DNA of 47,405 nucleotides, from positions 1 through 47,405 of the forward strand of contig NZ_JBIPKI010000015.1 in the NCBI RefSeq assembly GCF_044068515.1, given 5' to 3'. This document shows positions 16,521-24,797 of the stretch, piece after piece. This DNA comes from Desulfurivibrio sp044068515 (GTDB lineage: Bacteria > Desulfobacterota > Desulfobulbia > Desulfobulbales > Desulfurivibrionaceae). The position numbers and the translations under genes were made by a program. Under the pieces are notes generated by a model, which saw only the letters and a list, made by a program, of their open reading frames with translations, was not told the DNA's origin and ran no database searches. The stretch's first letter is position 1. The number at the start of each line of letters is the position of its first letter.

Positions 16521-17975
16521 TTAAGGCTTGATCCTGATGGCCACGAAGCGGCTCTGTCCCTGGCGGCGAACCAGCAGCAGGACCCCGCCCTCTTCCATGG
16601 CTGCTTCCATCAATTCGTCATACTCGGCCATGGTCTGGACCGGCTGCTGGTTGATCTCGACGATCAGCTCGCCGCGGCGCAGGCCGGCTTCGGCGGCGGC
16701 CGAGCCCGGTTCGACATTGGCGATCAGCACCCCCTCCCGCTCCTTGATCCCCAAAGACCTGGCCACTTCCTCGGTCAGTTCCTGAACGCTCAAGCCCAGC
16801 TTCTCCTCGGCCTGGCGCGCCCTGGCAACCCGGGTCTCATCTTCCTCCTCAAGCTTGCCGATGGTTACCAGCAGCTCCGTAACCTGGCCCTGGCGCATGA
16901 CCACCACCTTGACCTCCTTGCCCACCGGAGTCTGGGCGACCAGGGTCGGAACCATGCTCATCTGGGTGATTTCCTTGCCGTCATAGCCGACGATAACATC
17001 GCCGGGGCGCATTCCCGCCCGGGCCGCCGGACTATCCGGGGTGACATCTCCCACCAGGGCTCCGATGGGTCGCTCAAGTTTGAACTGGCGGGCCAGTTCC
17101 GGAGTGACGGGTTGAATCATGACCCCGAGCCAGCCGCGGGTTACCGCGCCGTGCTCCCTGATTTGGTCGACCACATTTTTGGCCATGTTGACCGGAATGG
17201 CGAACCCGATGCCGATATTCCCCCCCCCTCGGGTATAGATGGCGGTATTGATCCCCACCATCTCTCCTTCCAGGTTGAAGAGCGGCCCCCCGGAATTGCC
17301 CGGATTGATGGAGGCATCGGTCTGAATGAAGTTTTCATAGGGGCCGCTGCCCAAGGAGCGGCCCTTGCCGCTGACGATGCCGGCGGTCACGGTCTGCTCG
17401 AACCCGAAGGGATTGCCGATGGCCAGGACCCAGTCCCCCACCCGGAGACTTTCCGAATCCCCCAGCTTAACCGCGGGGAGCGGATTGCGGGCTTCGATCT
17501 TGAGCAGGGCTACATCGGTCTTGGGGTCACGGCCCACGATCTCGGCCTCATACTCCTCGAAATTGGTCAGGCGGATATTGATGGAGTCGGCGTTTTCCAC
17601 CACGTGGTTATTGGTGACGATATAGCCGTCGGGAGAAATGATCACCCCGGAACCGAGGCTGGTGCGCCGCATCTCCCGGGGCGGCATCTGGGGCGCCTGG
17701 GGATGCGGGGAAGGAAGATCGAAAAAACGCCGGAACATTTCCGGCAGGTTTTCTCCATCAAAGAAAAACTGGTGCGGCGAGCTGGGCGCCATGACCGTTT
17801 GGGTGGTGTAGATATTAACCACCGAAGGGCCAAGCCGTTCAGCCAGGTCGGCAAAAGAGGGCGGCATGGCGGCCCGGCTGGCCGTCGCCCCCACGGTTAA
17901 GAAAGCCAGGGTGGCCACCAGAAAAAACAGGCGGGTCAAAGCCCCGCCTCGGAGCATTGCGATTGAGCCGTTCAT
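16521..17975 (-). CDS. degQ: Periplasmic serine protease DegQ/HtrA family
   Basis: Envelope quality-control protease/chaperone of 484 residues. It has a signal peptide (about 1-36, ending ASRAA). The trypsin-fold domain has His124 (TNNHVVENAD), Asp154 (KTDVALLKI) and Ser228 (NPGNSGGPLF). Two PDZ domains lie at about 280-375 and 390-480. The catalytic triad is complete. The ATG follows AAGGAG. It could be named degP, degQ or htrA; DegQ/MucD-like is safest. A sigma70-like promoter (18106-18133) and an ECF-type promoter further upstream (18267-18296) could both feed it, and the ECF sigma and anti-sigma genes are the next genes upstream. Confidence 0.94.
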   Translation of the reverse strand: MNGSIAMLRGGALTRLFFLVATLAFLTVGATASRAAMPPSFADLAERLGPSVVNIYTTQTVMAPSSPHQFFFDGENLPEMFRRFFDLPSPHPQAPQMPPREMRRTSLGSGVIISPDGYIVTNNHVVENADSINIRLTNFEEYEAEIVGRDPKTDVALLKIEARNPLPAVKLGDSESLRVGDWVLAIGNPFGFEQTVTAGIVSGKGRSLGSGPYENFIQTDASINPGNSGGPLFNLEGEMVGINTAIYTRGGGNIGIGFAIPVNMAKNVVDQIREHGAVTRGWLGVMIQPVTPELARQFKLERPIGALVGDVTPDSPAARAGMRPGDVIVGYDGKEITQMSMVPTLVAQTPVGKEVKVVVMRQGQVTELLVTIGKLEEEDETRVARARQAEEKLGLSVQELTEEVARSLGIKEREGVLIANVEPGSAAAEAGLRRGELIVEINQQPVQTMAEYDELMEAAMEEGGVLLLVRRQGQSRFVAIRIKP

Positions 17976-18105
17976 GGGATCTCCTTACAGATTTACACTT
18001 GAAATGTTGGGGGGGCCGGTCAGCGAAGTTGCAGGATCAAGCAGCTGGTTCTTCATTATGCCAATCCGTGCCCTGAAGTTTTGGACTTGCACTTGAAATC
18101 AATTT

Positions 18106-18133
18106 ATCCTATCGGCCCCGCGGTCTTTGTCAA
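18106..18133 (-). promoter_or_regulatory. Sigma70-type promoter upstream of degQ
   Basis: Minus strand TTGACA (plus 18128-18133), 16-bp spacer, TAGGAT (plus 18106-18111). It is about 130 nt upstream of the degQ ATG and just downstream of the three-hairpin element. The sequence TTTCAAGTG occurs twice in the leader; its meaning is unknown. Confidence 0.55.
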
Positions 18134-18151
18134 GTTACCCACCTGGGTTGC

Positions 18152-18260
18152 AATCAAAGAGGGACCGCTCGGTCGGGCGGGCCGAGCGGTCCCTGGAGGG
18201 CCCTTCACTAAAGAAATAGTGAAGGAGAAAGGAAGAAACAGACGCGTGGAACAACGCGTC
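18152..18260 (-). ncRNA. Candidate sigma-E-type small RNA with three hairpins
   Basis: Read on the minus strand from about 18260: hairpin 1 GACGCGT/ACGCGTC (18260-18241, 6-nt loop); linker TGTTTCTTCCTTTCT; hairpin 2 CCTTCACTA/TAGTGAAGG (18225-18202, 6-nt loop); a short linker; hairpin 3 GGGACCGCTCGG/CCGAGCGGTCCC (18193-18161, 12 perfect pairs), followed by TCTTTGATT. An ECF-type promoter ends about 6 nt before hairpin 1. The single-stranded pyrimidine linker is complementary to Shine-Dalgarno-like purine sequences. Promoter, compact folds, anti-SD linker and terminator-like end together resemble sigma-E sRNAs of enterobacteria. No matching RNA family is recognised. The alternative is a structured long leader of degQ. 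Confidence 0.45.
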
Positions 18261-18266
18261 CAGTTA

Positions 18267-18296
18267 AACAGACAGTTGCCTCTCCGACAAAGTTCC
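18267..18296 (-). promoter_or_regulatory. ECF sigma-E-type promoter of the three-hairpin RNA
   Basis: Minus strand -35 GGAACTT (plus 18290-18296), 17-bp spacer, -10 TCTGTT (plus 18267-18272). This is the E. coli sigma-E-like layout, and the same -35, spacing and TCTG occur upstream of the sigma gene itself (19930-19959). Confidence 0.6.
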
Positions 18297-18358
18297 CGTA
18301 AAAAAATCAGACCCCTTTCGAACCAAACCATGCTCGTAAGAAACCTGACCTGGCCGCC

Positions 18359-19180
18359 TCAGCGGCTGCGGATAGCCACTCGAATGCTCTTTTTATCCCG
18401 TCCGAAATCGGGGGACAGGGCCGCCACCGGGGCGATGGCCACGGACTGATCAGTCAGCATTTCCCGCAAGCGGGGCAGGTCGCCCGGCGGCAGATCCAGG
18501 AGCAGCAACTCCCGGGCCGGATGTTCCACCCGCCAGGAAGCATGGAAACTGCTTTCCCGGAACAGGCGGGCCAGGGTATCCGGAGCCGGATCCTGGAAGA
18601 TCACCAGGACATCGGGGTGCTTCTGAGCCGGGCCCCGGAGGGCCGAGGGATGAGCCGGCACGGTATCATAAGGGGAAAAAGGGGGGTAATAAGAGCGCGG
18701 GGAGGTGGTGGCCAGGGTCGCGGCGGGGCCGGCCAGCCGGGGCCGCTCACCTTCGAGCTGGGTGGCGGCGGTATCAGCAGCGCCGGGGGCCGCTCCTTGA
18801 CCTTGACCGCCGGGCAGGGAGAGAGAGGAGTTTTGGACCACGACCGCCAGCATCATGGCCACGGCCACGGTGACCGCCGCGGTGGGCAGGGAAACGGAAA
18901 AGTCCATCCGCCGCCAGTACGCCAGCAGCCGGGCAAGCCAGGCAGGGGACGCTGCCGGCCGCCGCTCTGCAACTCCCGCCAGAATGGCGGGCAAAAGGTC
19001 GGGGGGCACGGGCACCGGCTCCAGGGAGCGAACCCGGCTCAGGGTGACCTTAAAAATCCGCCATTCCCGCCGGCAGGCGGGACACTCCTCCAGGTGGGCA
19101 TCGAACGCCGCCTGCTCGATTCCGGCCAGTTCCTGATCCAGGCGCTCGCTAAACAACGAGGGCATCCGGGCGCAATCCAT
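18359..19180 (-). CDS. Zinc-finger anti-sigma factor (membrane-bound)
   Basis: Expected to hold the neighbouring ECF sigma factor at the membrane. Starting at ATG 19180 (MDCARMPSLFS, preceded by GAGG), it is 273 residues. It has the ZAS motif C3-x25-H29-x3-C33-x2-C36 (HLEECPAC), one transmembrane helix at about 97-115, and a periplasmic domain that ends in a compact conserved-looking part (VLVIFQDPAPDTLARLF onward). The frame also opens at 19195, but that ATG lacks a ribosome site. It lies downstream of the sigma gene after 142 nt containing a strong hairpin. The periplasmic sensor domain is not one I can name, and no RseB-like gene is adjacent. Confidence 0.88.
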   Translation of the reverse strand: MDCARMPSLFSERLDQELAGIEQAAFDAHLEECPACRREWRIFKVTLSRVRSLEPVPVPPDLLPAILAGVAERRPAASPAWLARLLAYWRRMDFSVSLPTAAVTVAVAMMLAVVVQNSSLSLPGGQGQGAAPGAADTAATQLEGERPRLAGPAATLATTSPRSYYPPFSPYDTVPAHPSALRGPAQKHPDVLVIFQDPAPDTLARLFRESSFHASWRVEHPARELLLLDLPPGDLPRLREMLTDQSVAIAPVAALSPDFGRDKKSIRVAIRSR

Positions 19181-19280
19181 GGGTTCCTCATTCATAATTC
19201 AGCCATTTTCCACCAAAGTCTCGTGTCTTCCCGGTAAGTTTATTGCGGATCGACCAGCCCGTCGGCCCGCGAACTCTGCC

Positions 19281-19314
19281 CAGCCAAGCCCCACGCCTGG
19301 GTGGGGCTTGGCTG
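19281..19314. terminator. 12-bp perfect hairpin between sigma and anti-sigma genes
   Basis: CAGCCAAGCCCC (19281-19292) pairs with GGGGCTTGGCTG (19303-19314). The T-run (TTTT) is on the plus-strand side. In the direction of the sigma/anti-sigma transcript (minus) no U-run follows, so it may attenuate or stabilise rather than end that transcript. Confidence 0.45.
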
Positions 19315-19322
19315 TTTTAGGT

Positions 19323-19892
19323 TTAGATAATTTTTCCCAGCCGGTTTTTCAAGGCCAGGCGGGCCCGGTTGAGTTTGGACTTAACCGTGCCCAGCGGTAT
19401 TTCCAGAATGACGCCGATTTCCTCGTAGGACAAGCCATCGATGTCCCGCAACAGGATGATTTCCTTTTCCGCGGGAGCCAGTTCGGCAATGGCCCGGCGC
19501 ACCAACTGGTCCTGGTCATGCTGGGCCAGCAGAGCTTCCGGCGACTCCCCGCCGGCCAAATGCAGGGGGGAATCAGGATCGTCCAGCGATCTGCTGCGAA
19601 AAAAGCCCCGCCGCTGCAAACGCTTGTAGCGGTTGCGGCAGTGGTTAAGGGCCAACTGATAGAGCCAGGCTCCGAACTTGGCTTCATCCCGGAGGCTGGC
19701 CAGCGAGCGATGTACGGTGATGAAAATATCCTGGGTGAGATCCTTGGCCTCTTCCTCGTCCTTGACGTAATTGTATGCCAAGTTGAAAATCCGGCTCTGG
19801 TGCAGGCGGACGAGTTGGGCAAAGGCCCGGTTATCACCGCGGCGCAGGGCTCGGACCAGTTCCGCGCTTTCATTTTCTCCTGACTGTGGCAT
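19323..19892 (-). CDS. rpoE: ECF RNA polymerase sigma factor, RpoE-like
   Basis: A 189-residue sigma factor with region 2 (RIFNLAYNYVKDEEEAKDLTQDIF, about 34-58, and the melting/-10 helix continuing to FGAWLYQLALNHC). A variable linker follows, then region 4 (LSYEEIGVILEIPLGTVKSKLNRAR, about 153-177), the helix-turn-helix reading the -35. It is the same type as E. coli RpoE, consistent with the GGAACTT/TCTG sites upstream of it and near degQ. The paired anti-sigma gene lies downstream. The ATG at 19892 has only a weak ribosome site. Confidence 0.92.
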   Translation of the reverse strand: MPQSGENESAELVRALRRGDNRAFAQLVRLHQSRIFNLAYNYVKDEEEAKDLTQDIFITVHRSLASLRDEAKFGAWLYQLALNHCRNRYKRLQRRGFFRSRSLDDPDSPLHLAGGESPEALLAQHDQDQLVRRAIAELAPAEKEIILLRDIDGLSYEEIGVILEIPLGTVKSKLNRARLALKNRLGKII

Positions 19893-19929
19893 ACGGAATC
19901 AGCAATGGTCCGAGGATCCCCGAATAATA

Positions 19930-19959
19930 GGCAGACAGACGGCGGCCCCGGAAAGTTCC
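19930..19959 (-). promoter_or_regulatory. ECF-type promoter of the sigma gene (autoregulation)
   Basis: Minus strand GGAACTT (plus 19953-19959), 17-bp spacer, TCTGCC (plus 19930-19935), giving a 5' UTR of about 35 nt before the sigma ATG. The match to the sigma-E consensus and its duplicate near degQ point to autoregulation. Confidence 0.6.
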
Positions 19960-20019
19960 CGCGTCGGTCTTTTTTTCAGCAAGCATGCGTGACCATGGTA
20001 GCCGCTGCCCCGGTCCGGC

Positions 20020-20036
20020 GCAAGTTGTAAACTTGC
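20020..20036. promoter_or_regulatory. Short perfect palindrome GCAAGTT-GTA-AACTTGC
   Basis: A 7-bp perfect inverted repeat around a 3-nt centre, in the 393-nt divergent gap (19893-20285) between the sigma gene and the plus-strand hypothetical gene. It could be an operator or a small hairpin. The rest of the gap is very GC-rich with overlapping weak dyads. Apart from the ECF promoter I see nothing definite in it. Confidence 0.3.
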
Positions 20037-20285
20037 CGCGACGGCGGATCCCGGCCCCCCGAAGCCGGCGCTGGCGGGGGTTTCGGGCCTGGACTCTCCG
20101 GGCCGCCAGCCCCCGTCATCAGCCGCCGGCCGCGGCTTAGCCGGCCCCGGAAGCAGCAGCCGGCGGCGCCGCTCCCGTCCGAAAAAAACCGCCAGACTTA
20201 CGGGGACGTTGCCAGCACCGGAGGCACTGTGTTAACCTGTCGCCGGCGTTTCCCCTCCTCTCATCAGCAGGCAAGGTGGCCGGAC

Positions 20286-20690
20286 ATGACCCAGGAATTC
20301 GACGTTGAAAAAATAATCCAGGATCTGGAAAAGATCATGCCCTTCAAGGACAGCACCCGGGAGGGGGATATCGTGCTGATCATCGCCGACCAGCTCTTTT
20401 ACGGGGTGGTCACCGAGATCATCCGCGACGACAGCCGCCGGGATGAGTGGTGGCATGTGACCTTCCAGCTGCTGACCATTCCGCCCCGGCGGGTAATCTG
20501 GACCCTGCGGGAACCCCAGTTCAGCGGCCGGGAAATCTTCACCATGGGAGGGGAAAAACGTTTCATCAAGGCGATTTCCTGGCGGGAAGAGGAACCCCCG
20601 GCGCCGGAAGCCGATTCCGCCCCCGCTTCAGGGGCCGCGCCGGCCAAGAAGCCCTCGCGCCGCACCTCGCATCTCAAAGTGATCAAGTAG
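20286..20690 (+). CDS. Conserved-looking hypothetical protein
   Basis: A 134-residue soluble protein starting MTQEFDVEKIIQDLEKIMPF at ATG 20286, preceded by AAGGTGG. The first 105 residues look like a compact domain with alternating beta strands (GDIVLIIADQLFYGVVTEII, EWWHVTFQLLTIPPRRVIWTL, FTMGGEKRFIKAISW). The tail is Pro/Ala/Lys-rich and disordered. No catalytic or metal motif is visible and I do not recognise the family. It lies 20 nt before thiL, so it is probably cotranscribed. The extended frame upstream (from 20229) lacks a ribosome site. Confidence 0.8.
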   Translation: MTQEFDVEKIIQDLEKIMPFKDSTREGDIVLIIADQLFYGVVTEIIRDDSRRDEWWHVTFQLLTIPPRRVIWTLREPQFSGREIFTMGGEKRFIKAISWREEEPPAPEADSAPASGAAPAKKPSRRTSHLKVIK

Positions 20691-20710
20691 GAAGGACCGG
20701 AAACCTGTCC

Positions 20711-21712
20711 ATGACCGCCGAACGGGAATTGATCGCCGCCATCCAGCGCAGGGCCGGCGCCGCCGCGCCTGGGGTCGCCGGGCTGGTGCAAGGCATCGGT
20801 GACGACTGCGCGGTCTGGCGGCCGGCGGCCGCCGAGGTTGGCCTGGTCACCACCGACACCCTGGTTGAAGGTGTTCATTTTGACCGGGCCTGGCACCCCC
20901 CCCGCCTGCTGGGCCGCAAGGCGGTGGCGGTCAACATGAGCGACATCGCGGCCATGGGCGGCAGCCCCCGTTTTGTCCTTCTTTCCCTGGGTCTGCCGGG
21001 CGATGAGGCTGAGCAATGGCGGGACGATTTGCTCGATGGGCTGGCCGAGGCGGTGACGGAATACCGGGCCGTGCTGATCGGCGGCGATACGGTGCGGGCG
21101 CCGGCCGGAGTCCTGCTGACGGTCACGGTAATCGGGGCGGCCGACCCGGAACGGGTTTGCCTGCGCTCCGGGGGGCGGGCGGGGGATTCGGTCTGGGTGG
21201 GAGGCCCCCTGGGCCTCGCCGCCGCCGGCCTGGAAATCTGCCGCCGCGGCCTCGGGGCTGATCCCCAATGGCGGCAAGCGGTTCAGGCCCACCTCGACCC
21301 TGCCGCCCAGGTAGTCCTGGGCCAAAAACTGGCCGCCGCCGGTCTGGTCAACGCGATGATGGACCTCTCCGACGGCTTGGCCACCGATCTGGCCCATCTC
21401 GCCACCGCCAGCGGCCTGGGGGCCGAAGTGGATGCCGGGCTGCTGCCGATCCCGGAGATCGTCCGGCGAGCCGCCCGGGTCTGCCGGGCCGATCCTCTGG
21501 CTTGGGCCTTGCGCGGCGGGGAGGATTACCAGCTGCTCTTTACCGCCCCCCCGGCCAACGATGAAGCCCTGGCTCGCCTGGGCGCCCTGATTCCCGGCGC
21601 TGCCCTGATCCGCATCGGGCGCCTGATTCCCGGGGCCGGGGTTTTTTTGCAGGACAACGGCCGCCGCCGCGAAATCGGCTACGGCGGCTACGATCATTTC
21701 CGCCGGGAATAG
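20711..21712 (+). CDS. thiL: Thiamine-monophosphate kinase ThiL
   Basis: Phosphorylates thiamine monophosphate to the active cofactor thiamine diphosphate. From ATG 20711 the product is 333 residues. It has GIGDDCAV (about 28-35) with metal-binding aspartates, the TTDTLVEGVHF strand, NMSDIAAMGG, GGDTVRAPAGVLLTVTVIG, and the C-terminal DLSDGLATDLAHLA motif of the PurM/ThiL fold. All key acidic motifs are present. The frame is open further upstream, but the homologous start MTAERELIAAI is clear. Confidence 0.95.
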   Translation: MTAERELIAAIQRRAGAAAPGVAGLVQGIGDDCAVWRPAAAEVGLVTTDTLVEGVHFDRAWHPPRLLGRKAVAVNMSDIAAMGGSPRFVLLSLGLPGDEAEQWRDDLLDGLAEAVTEYRAVLIGGDTVRAPAGVLLTVTVIGAADPERVCLRSGGRAGDSVWVGGPLGLAAAGLEICRRGLGADPQWRQAVQAHLDPAAQVVLGQKLAAAGLVNAMMDLSDGLATDLAHLATASGLGAEVDAGLLPIPEIVRRAARVCRADPLAWALRGGEDYQLLFTAPPANDEALARLGALIPGAALIRIGRLIPGAGVFLQDNGRRREIGYGGYDHFRRE

Positions 21713-21934
21713 GGAATATCAGCCCCGATCCGGCCGCAGCCGCGGCAATTATGGCGCCGTGCTTTTTATCCCGCCGAGAGGACAGCGGACCCCGGGAAAT
21801 GCCGCCCTCGGCGGTTACGAACTTTAGGATTAACCTGCCCCGCGTGTGAGCCATGATTCTCTCCCCCGCAGTATCGCGATCTGTTTACCGGCTCATGGCG
21901 CCATCATCCGGCCTGGCGATCCGGCAGGATCCTT

Positions 21935-23932
21935 ATGTTTGAGCTGACCAGCGAATTCAGCCCTGCCGGGGATCAGCCCCGGGCCATCGAACTGCTGAGC
22001 CGGGGGATCGAACAGGAGGTGCGCCACCAGGTGCTGCTGGGGGTGACCGGCTCGGGCAAGACCTTCACCATGGCCCAGGTGATCGCCGCCACCAACCGGC
22101 CGGCCCTGATCCTGGCCCCCAACAAGACCCTGGCCGCCCAGCTCTACTCCGAATTCAAGGAACTCTTTCCCGCCAATGCGGTGGAATATTTCGTCAGTTA
22201 CTACGACTACTACCAGCCCGAGGCCTATATACCCCAGAGCGACACCTACATCGAGAAGGACTCGGCCATCAACGATACCATCGACAAGATGCGCCACGGC
22301 GCCACCCGGGCCCTGCTGACCCGCCGCGACGTAATCATCGTCGCCTCGGTCTCCTGCATTTACGGCCTGGGCTCGCCGGAAGAGTACCTGAACATGCACC
22401 TGGCCCTCAAATGCGGCGAGGATTACCCCCCCGCTGAAATCCAGCGCCGCCTGGTTCACATGCTCTACGAGCGCAACGATTACTCCTTCCACCGCGGCAC
22501 CTTCCGGGTCCGGGGGGATGTGATCGAAATCTTTCCGGTCCATGAAGAAGAACGGGCTCTGCGGGTGGAACTGTTCGGCGACACCATCGAGGCCCTGCGG
22601 GTGGTGGACCCCCTGCGCGGGGTAATCCACCAGGAACTGCAGGAAGCGACGATCTTCCCCGGCAGCCACTTCGTCACCTCCCGGGATCGCCAGCAGCAGG
22701 CGATTAAGACCATTAGGGCCGAGCTCAAGGAGCGCCTGGCCGAACTGGAGGGACAGCATCGCCTGCTGGAAGCCCAACGCCTGGAGCAGCGGACCAACTT
22801 CGATCTTGAAATGATCCAGGAGTTGGGCTACTGTAATGGGATCGAGAACTACAGCCGCCACTTCACCGGCCGGCCGCCCGGGGCCCCGCCACCCACCCTG
22901 CTCGACTATTTCCCCGACGATTTCATCCTCTTCGTCGACGAGTCCCACGTCAGCATCCCCCAGGTGCGGGGCATGTACCGGGGTGACCGCTCCCGCAAGG
23001 AAACCCTGGTGGAATACGGCTTCCGCCTGCCCTCGGCCCTGGACAACCGTCCCCTGATGTTCGAAGAGTTCGCGGCCCGGCTCAACCAGGCGATCTACGT
23101 CTCGGCCACTCCCGGCGACTACGAGCTGGAAATGGCGGCCGGGCGGGTGGTCGAGCAGATTATTCGGCCCACCGGCCTGATGGACCCGGCCATTGAAGTG
23201 CGGCCGGCCCAAAGCCAGGTGGATGATCTGCTGGCCGAAATCCGCCTCCGGGCCCAACGGGACGAAGCGGTTCTGATCACCACCCTGACCAAGCGGATGG
23301 CCGAGGATCTCTGCGAATATTACGCCAACCTCGGGGTCCGGGTCCGCTATCTCCATGCCGACATCAAGACCCTGGAACGGATGGAGTTGCTCCGGGATCT
23401 GCGCCGGCGCGAGTACGACGTTCTGGTAGGGATCAACCTCCTGCGTGAAGGCCTGGATATCCCCGAGGTTTCCCTGGTGGCGGTGCTGGACGCCGACAAG
23501 GAAGGCTTTCTGCGCAGCGAGCGCTCCCTGATCCAGACCTGCGGCCGGGCGGCCCGCAACGCCGAAGGCCTGGTGATCCTTTACGGGGACCGGATCAGCG
23601 AGGCCATGGCCCGGACCATCGCCGAAACCCGGCGGCGCCGGGCCCTCCAGGCTGAATACAACCGGGAGCACGGCATCACCCCCACCACCATCCGCTCCCG
23701 GATCAAGGACATCATGGCCAGCATCTACGAGCAGGATTACGCCCCCGTGGAAATCGCAACTCCGCTGGCGGGAGAGGAACAACCCACCTTCCAGAGCCTG
23801 GCGGAACTGCGGCGGGAAATCAAGGAGCTGGAAAAGGCGATGCAGGAGGCGGCCCGGGAACTGGCCTTCGAAGACGCGGCCGAATTGCGGGACCGGATCA
23901 AGGTCCTCAAAGAAGTTGAACTCAACTGGTAA
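21935..23932 (+). CDS. uvrB: Excinuclease ABC subunit B (UvrB)
   Basis: DNA damage-verification helicase of nucleotide excision repair. The 665-residue product has Walker A GVTGSGKT (36-43), the damage-probing beta-hairpin VSYYDYYQPEAYIP (about 86-99), the DESH box, helicase motifs V/VI (GINLLREGLDIPE, QTCGRAARNAEG), and the C-terminal UVR domain for UvrC contact (about 625-660). The length is canonical. A 222-nt gap precedes it with only weak dyads. The large antisense frame is a codon-bias shadow. Confidence 0.98.
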   Translation: MFELTSEFSPAGDQPRAIELLSRGIEQEVRHQVLLGVTGSGKTFTMAQVIAATNRPALILAPNKTLAAQLYSEFKELFPANAVEYFVSYYDYYQPEAYIPQSDTYIEKDSAINDTIDKMRHGATRALLTRRDVIIVASVSCIYGLGSPEEYLNMHLALKCGEDYPPAEIQRRLVHMLYERNDYSFHRGTFRVRGDVIEIFPVHEEERALRVELFGDTIEALRVVDPLRGVIHQELQEATIFPGSHFVTSRDRQQQAIKTIRAELKERLAELEGQHRLLEAQRLEQRTNFDLEMIQELGYCNGIENYSRHFTGRPPGAPPPTLLDYFPDDFILFVDESHVSIPQVRGMYRGDRSRKETLVEYGFRLPSALDNRPLMFEEFAARLNQAIYVSATPGDYELEMAAGRVVEQIIRPTGLMDPAIEVRPAQSQVDDLLAEIRLRAQRDEAVLITTLTKRMAEDLCEYYANLGVRVRYLHADIKTLERMELLRDLRRREYDVLVGINLLREGLDIPEVSLVAVLDADKEGFLRSERSLIQTCGRAARNAEGLVILYGDRISEAMARTIAETRRRRALQAEYNREHGITPTTIRSRIKDIMASIYEQDYAPVEIATPLAGEEQPTFQSLAELRREIKELEKAMQEAARELAFEDAAELRDRIKVLKEVELNW

Positions 23933-23967
23933 CCCGGAGGGCAATCTCAATTGAGGACGGAAGTTTA

Positions 23968-24666
23968 ATGGCCATCAAAAATCCCTATCTGCAAAGTCTG
24001 GCCCGGCGTCTGGCCCCCCCGCTCTATCACCTGGTCAGCCGGGGCCTGTTCGCCACTTGCCGGGTGCGAACCCACGGTCTGGAACACCTGCGGGCCGGCC
24101 TGGCGCGGCAGCCCTTCATTTCGGCCTGCTGGCACTACGCGGTTTTTTTTCATCTGCACCAGGTCCGCTGCCAGCAAAAAAAACTGGCCCCCCGGGCCCG
24201 CTGGGTGCTGATGGTTTCCGCCAGCGATGACGCCGAACTGCTCAGCGGAGCCTTGCGGTTGATGGACGCGGAGATGGTGCGGGGCTCCCGCAGCCGGGGC
24301 GGGGTCGCGGCTCTCAAGGCGATGATCGCCCAGGTCAAGGGGGGGGCCAATGCCGGGATCATTGCCGACGGCTCCCAGGGGCCGGCCCGGATCGCCCAGG
24401 CCGGGGCGATCCTCCTGGCCTCGCGCACCGGCGCGCCCATTCTCCCTTCAGCCTGGGCAGCGGACCGGGCCTGGGTTCTCCGCTCCTGGGACCGGACCGT
24501 GATCCCCAAACCGGGGGCTCGGATCAGCTACCATTACGGCCCCCCCCTGGCGGTCCCCGCCGGCATCAAAGGCGCTGACCTGGAAAATTACCGCCGGGAA
24601 CTGGAAAAACGGTTAAACGAACTTTACGCGGCCGCCTGGCAGCAATTTGGCCGCCGGGCCCATTAA
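23968..24666 (+). CDS. DUF374 family lysophospholipid acyltransferase-like protein
   Basis: A 232-residue protein of the LPLAT superfamily (DUF374 type), related to acyltransferases acting on lipid A precursors or phospholipids. It starts MAIKNPYLQSLARRLAPPLYHLVSR. The catalytic region is SACWHYAVFF (about 52-61), where His is expected to be the base. The family block GGANAGIIADGSQGPARIAQ (about 128-147) and APILPSAWAADRAW follow. The usual HX4D spacing is not obvious by eye, so activity is unproven. It follows uvrB by 35 nt and may be cotranscribed. Confidence 0.85.
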   Translation: MAIKNPYLQSLARRLAPPLYHLVSRGLFATCRVRTHGLEHLRAGLARQPFISACWHYAVFFHLHQVRCQQKKLAPRARWVLMVSASDDAELLSGALRLMDAEMVRGSRSRGGVAALKAMIAQVKGGANAGIIADGSQGPARIAQAGAILLASRTGAPILPSAWAADRAWVLRSWDRTVIPKPGARISYHYGPPLAVPAGIKGADLENYRRELEKRLNELYAAAWQQFGRRAH

Positions 24667-24797
24667 ACCAGGGCCGGCGAGCAAGATCCCCCGGCAGTCC
24701 TAGCGCGGCCCCCGCTGGAGAGTTAAGGCAAGCCCGGCGCGGGAGGCCGGAATCCCGATCCTCAGCAAAACCTGTCGCCACAAGGTGATAAGCGAAA

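Noticed and set aside
18081..18449. Small protein frames on both strands over the three hairpins.
   Set aside because: They cross perfect inverted repeats, lack start signals and have basic low-complexity products; the structured RNA reading is better.
21893..23950. A 685-codon frame on the minus strand opposite uvrB.
   Set aside because: uvrB has every family motif on the plus strand; the antisense frame has no motif and no start signal.
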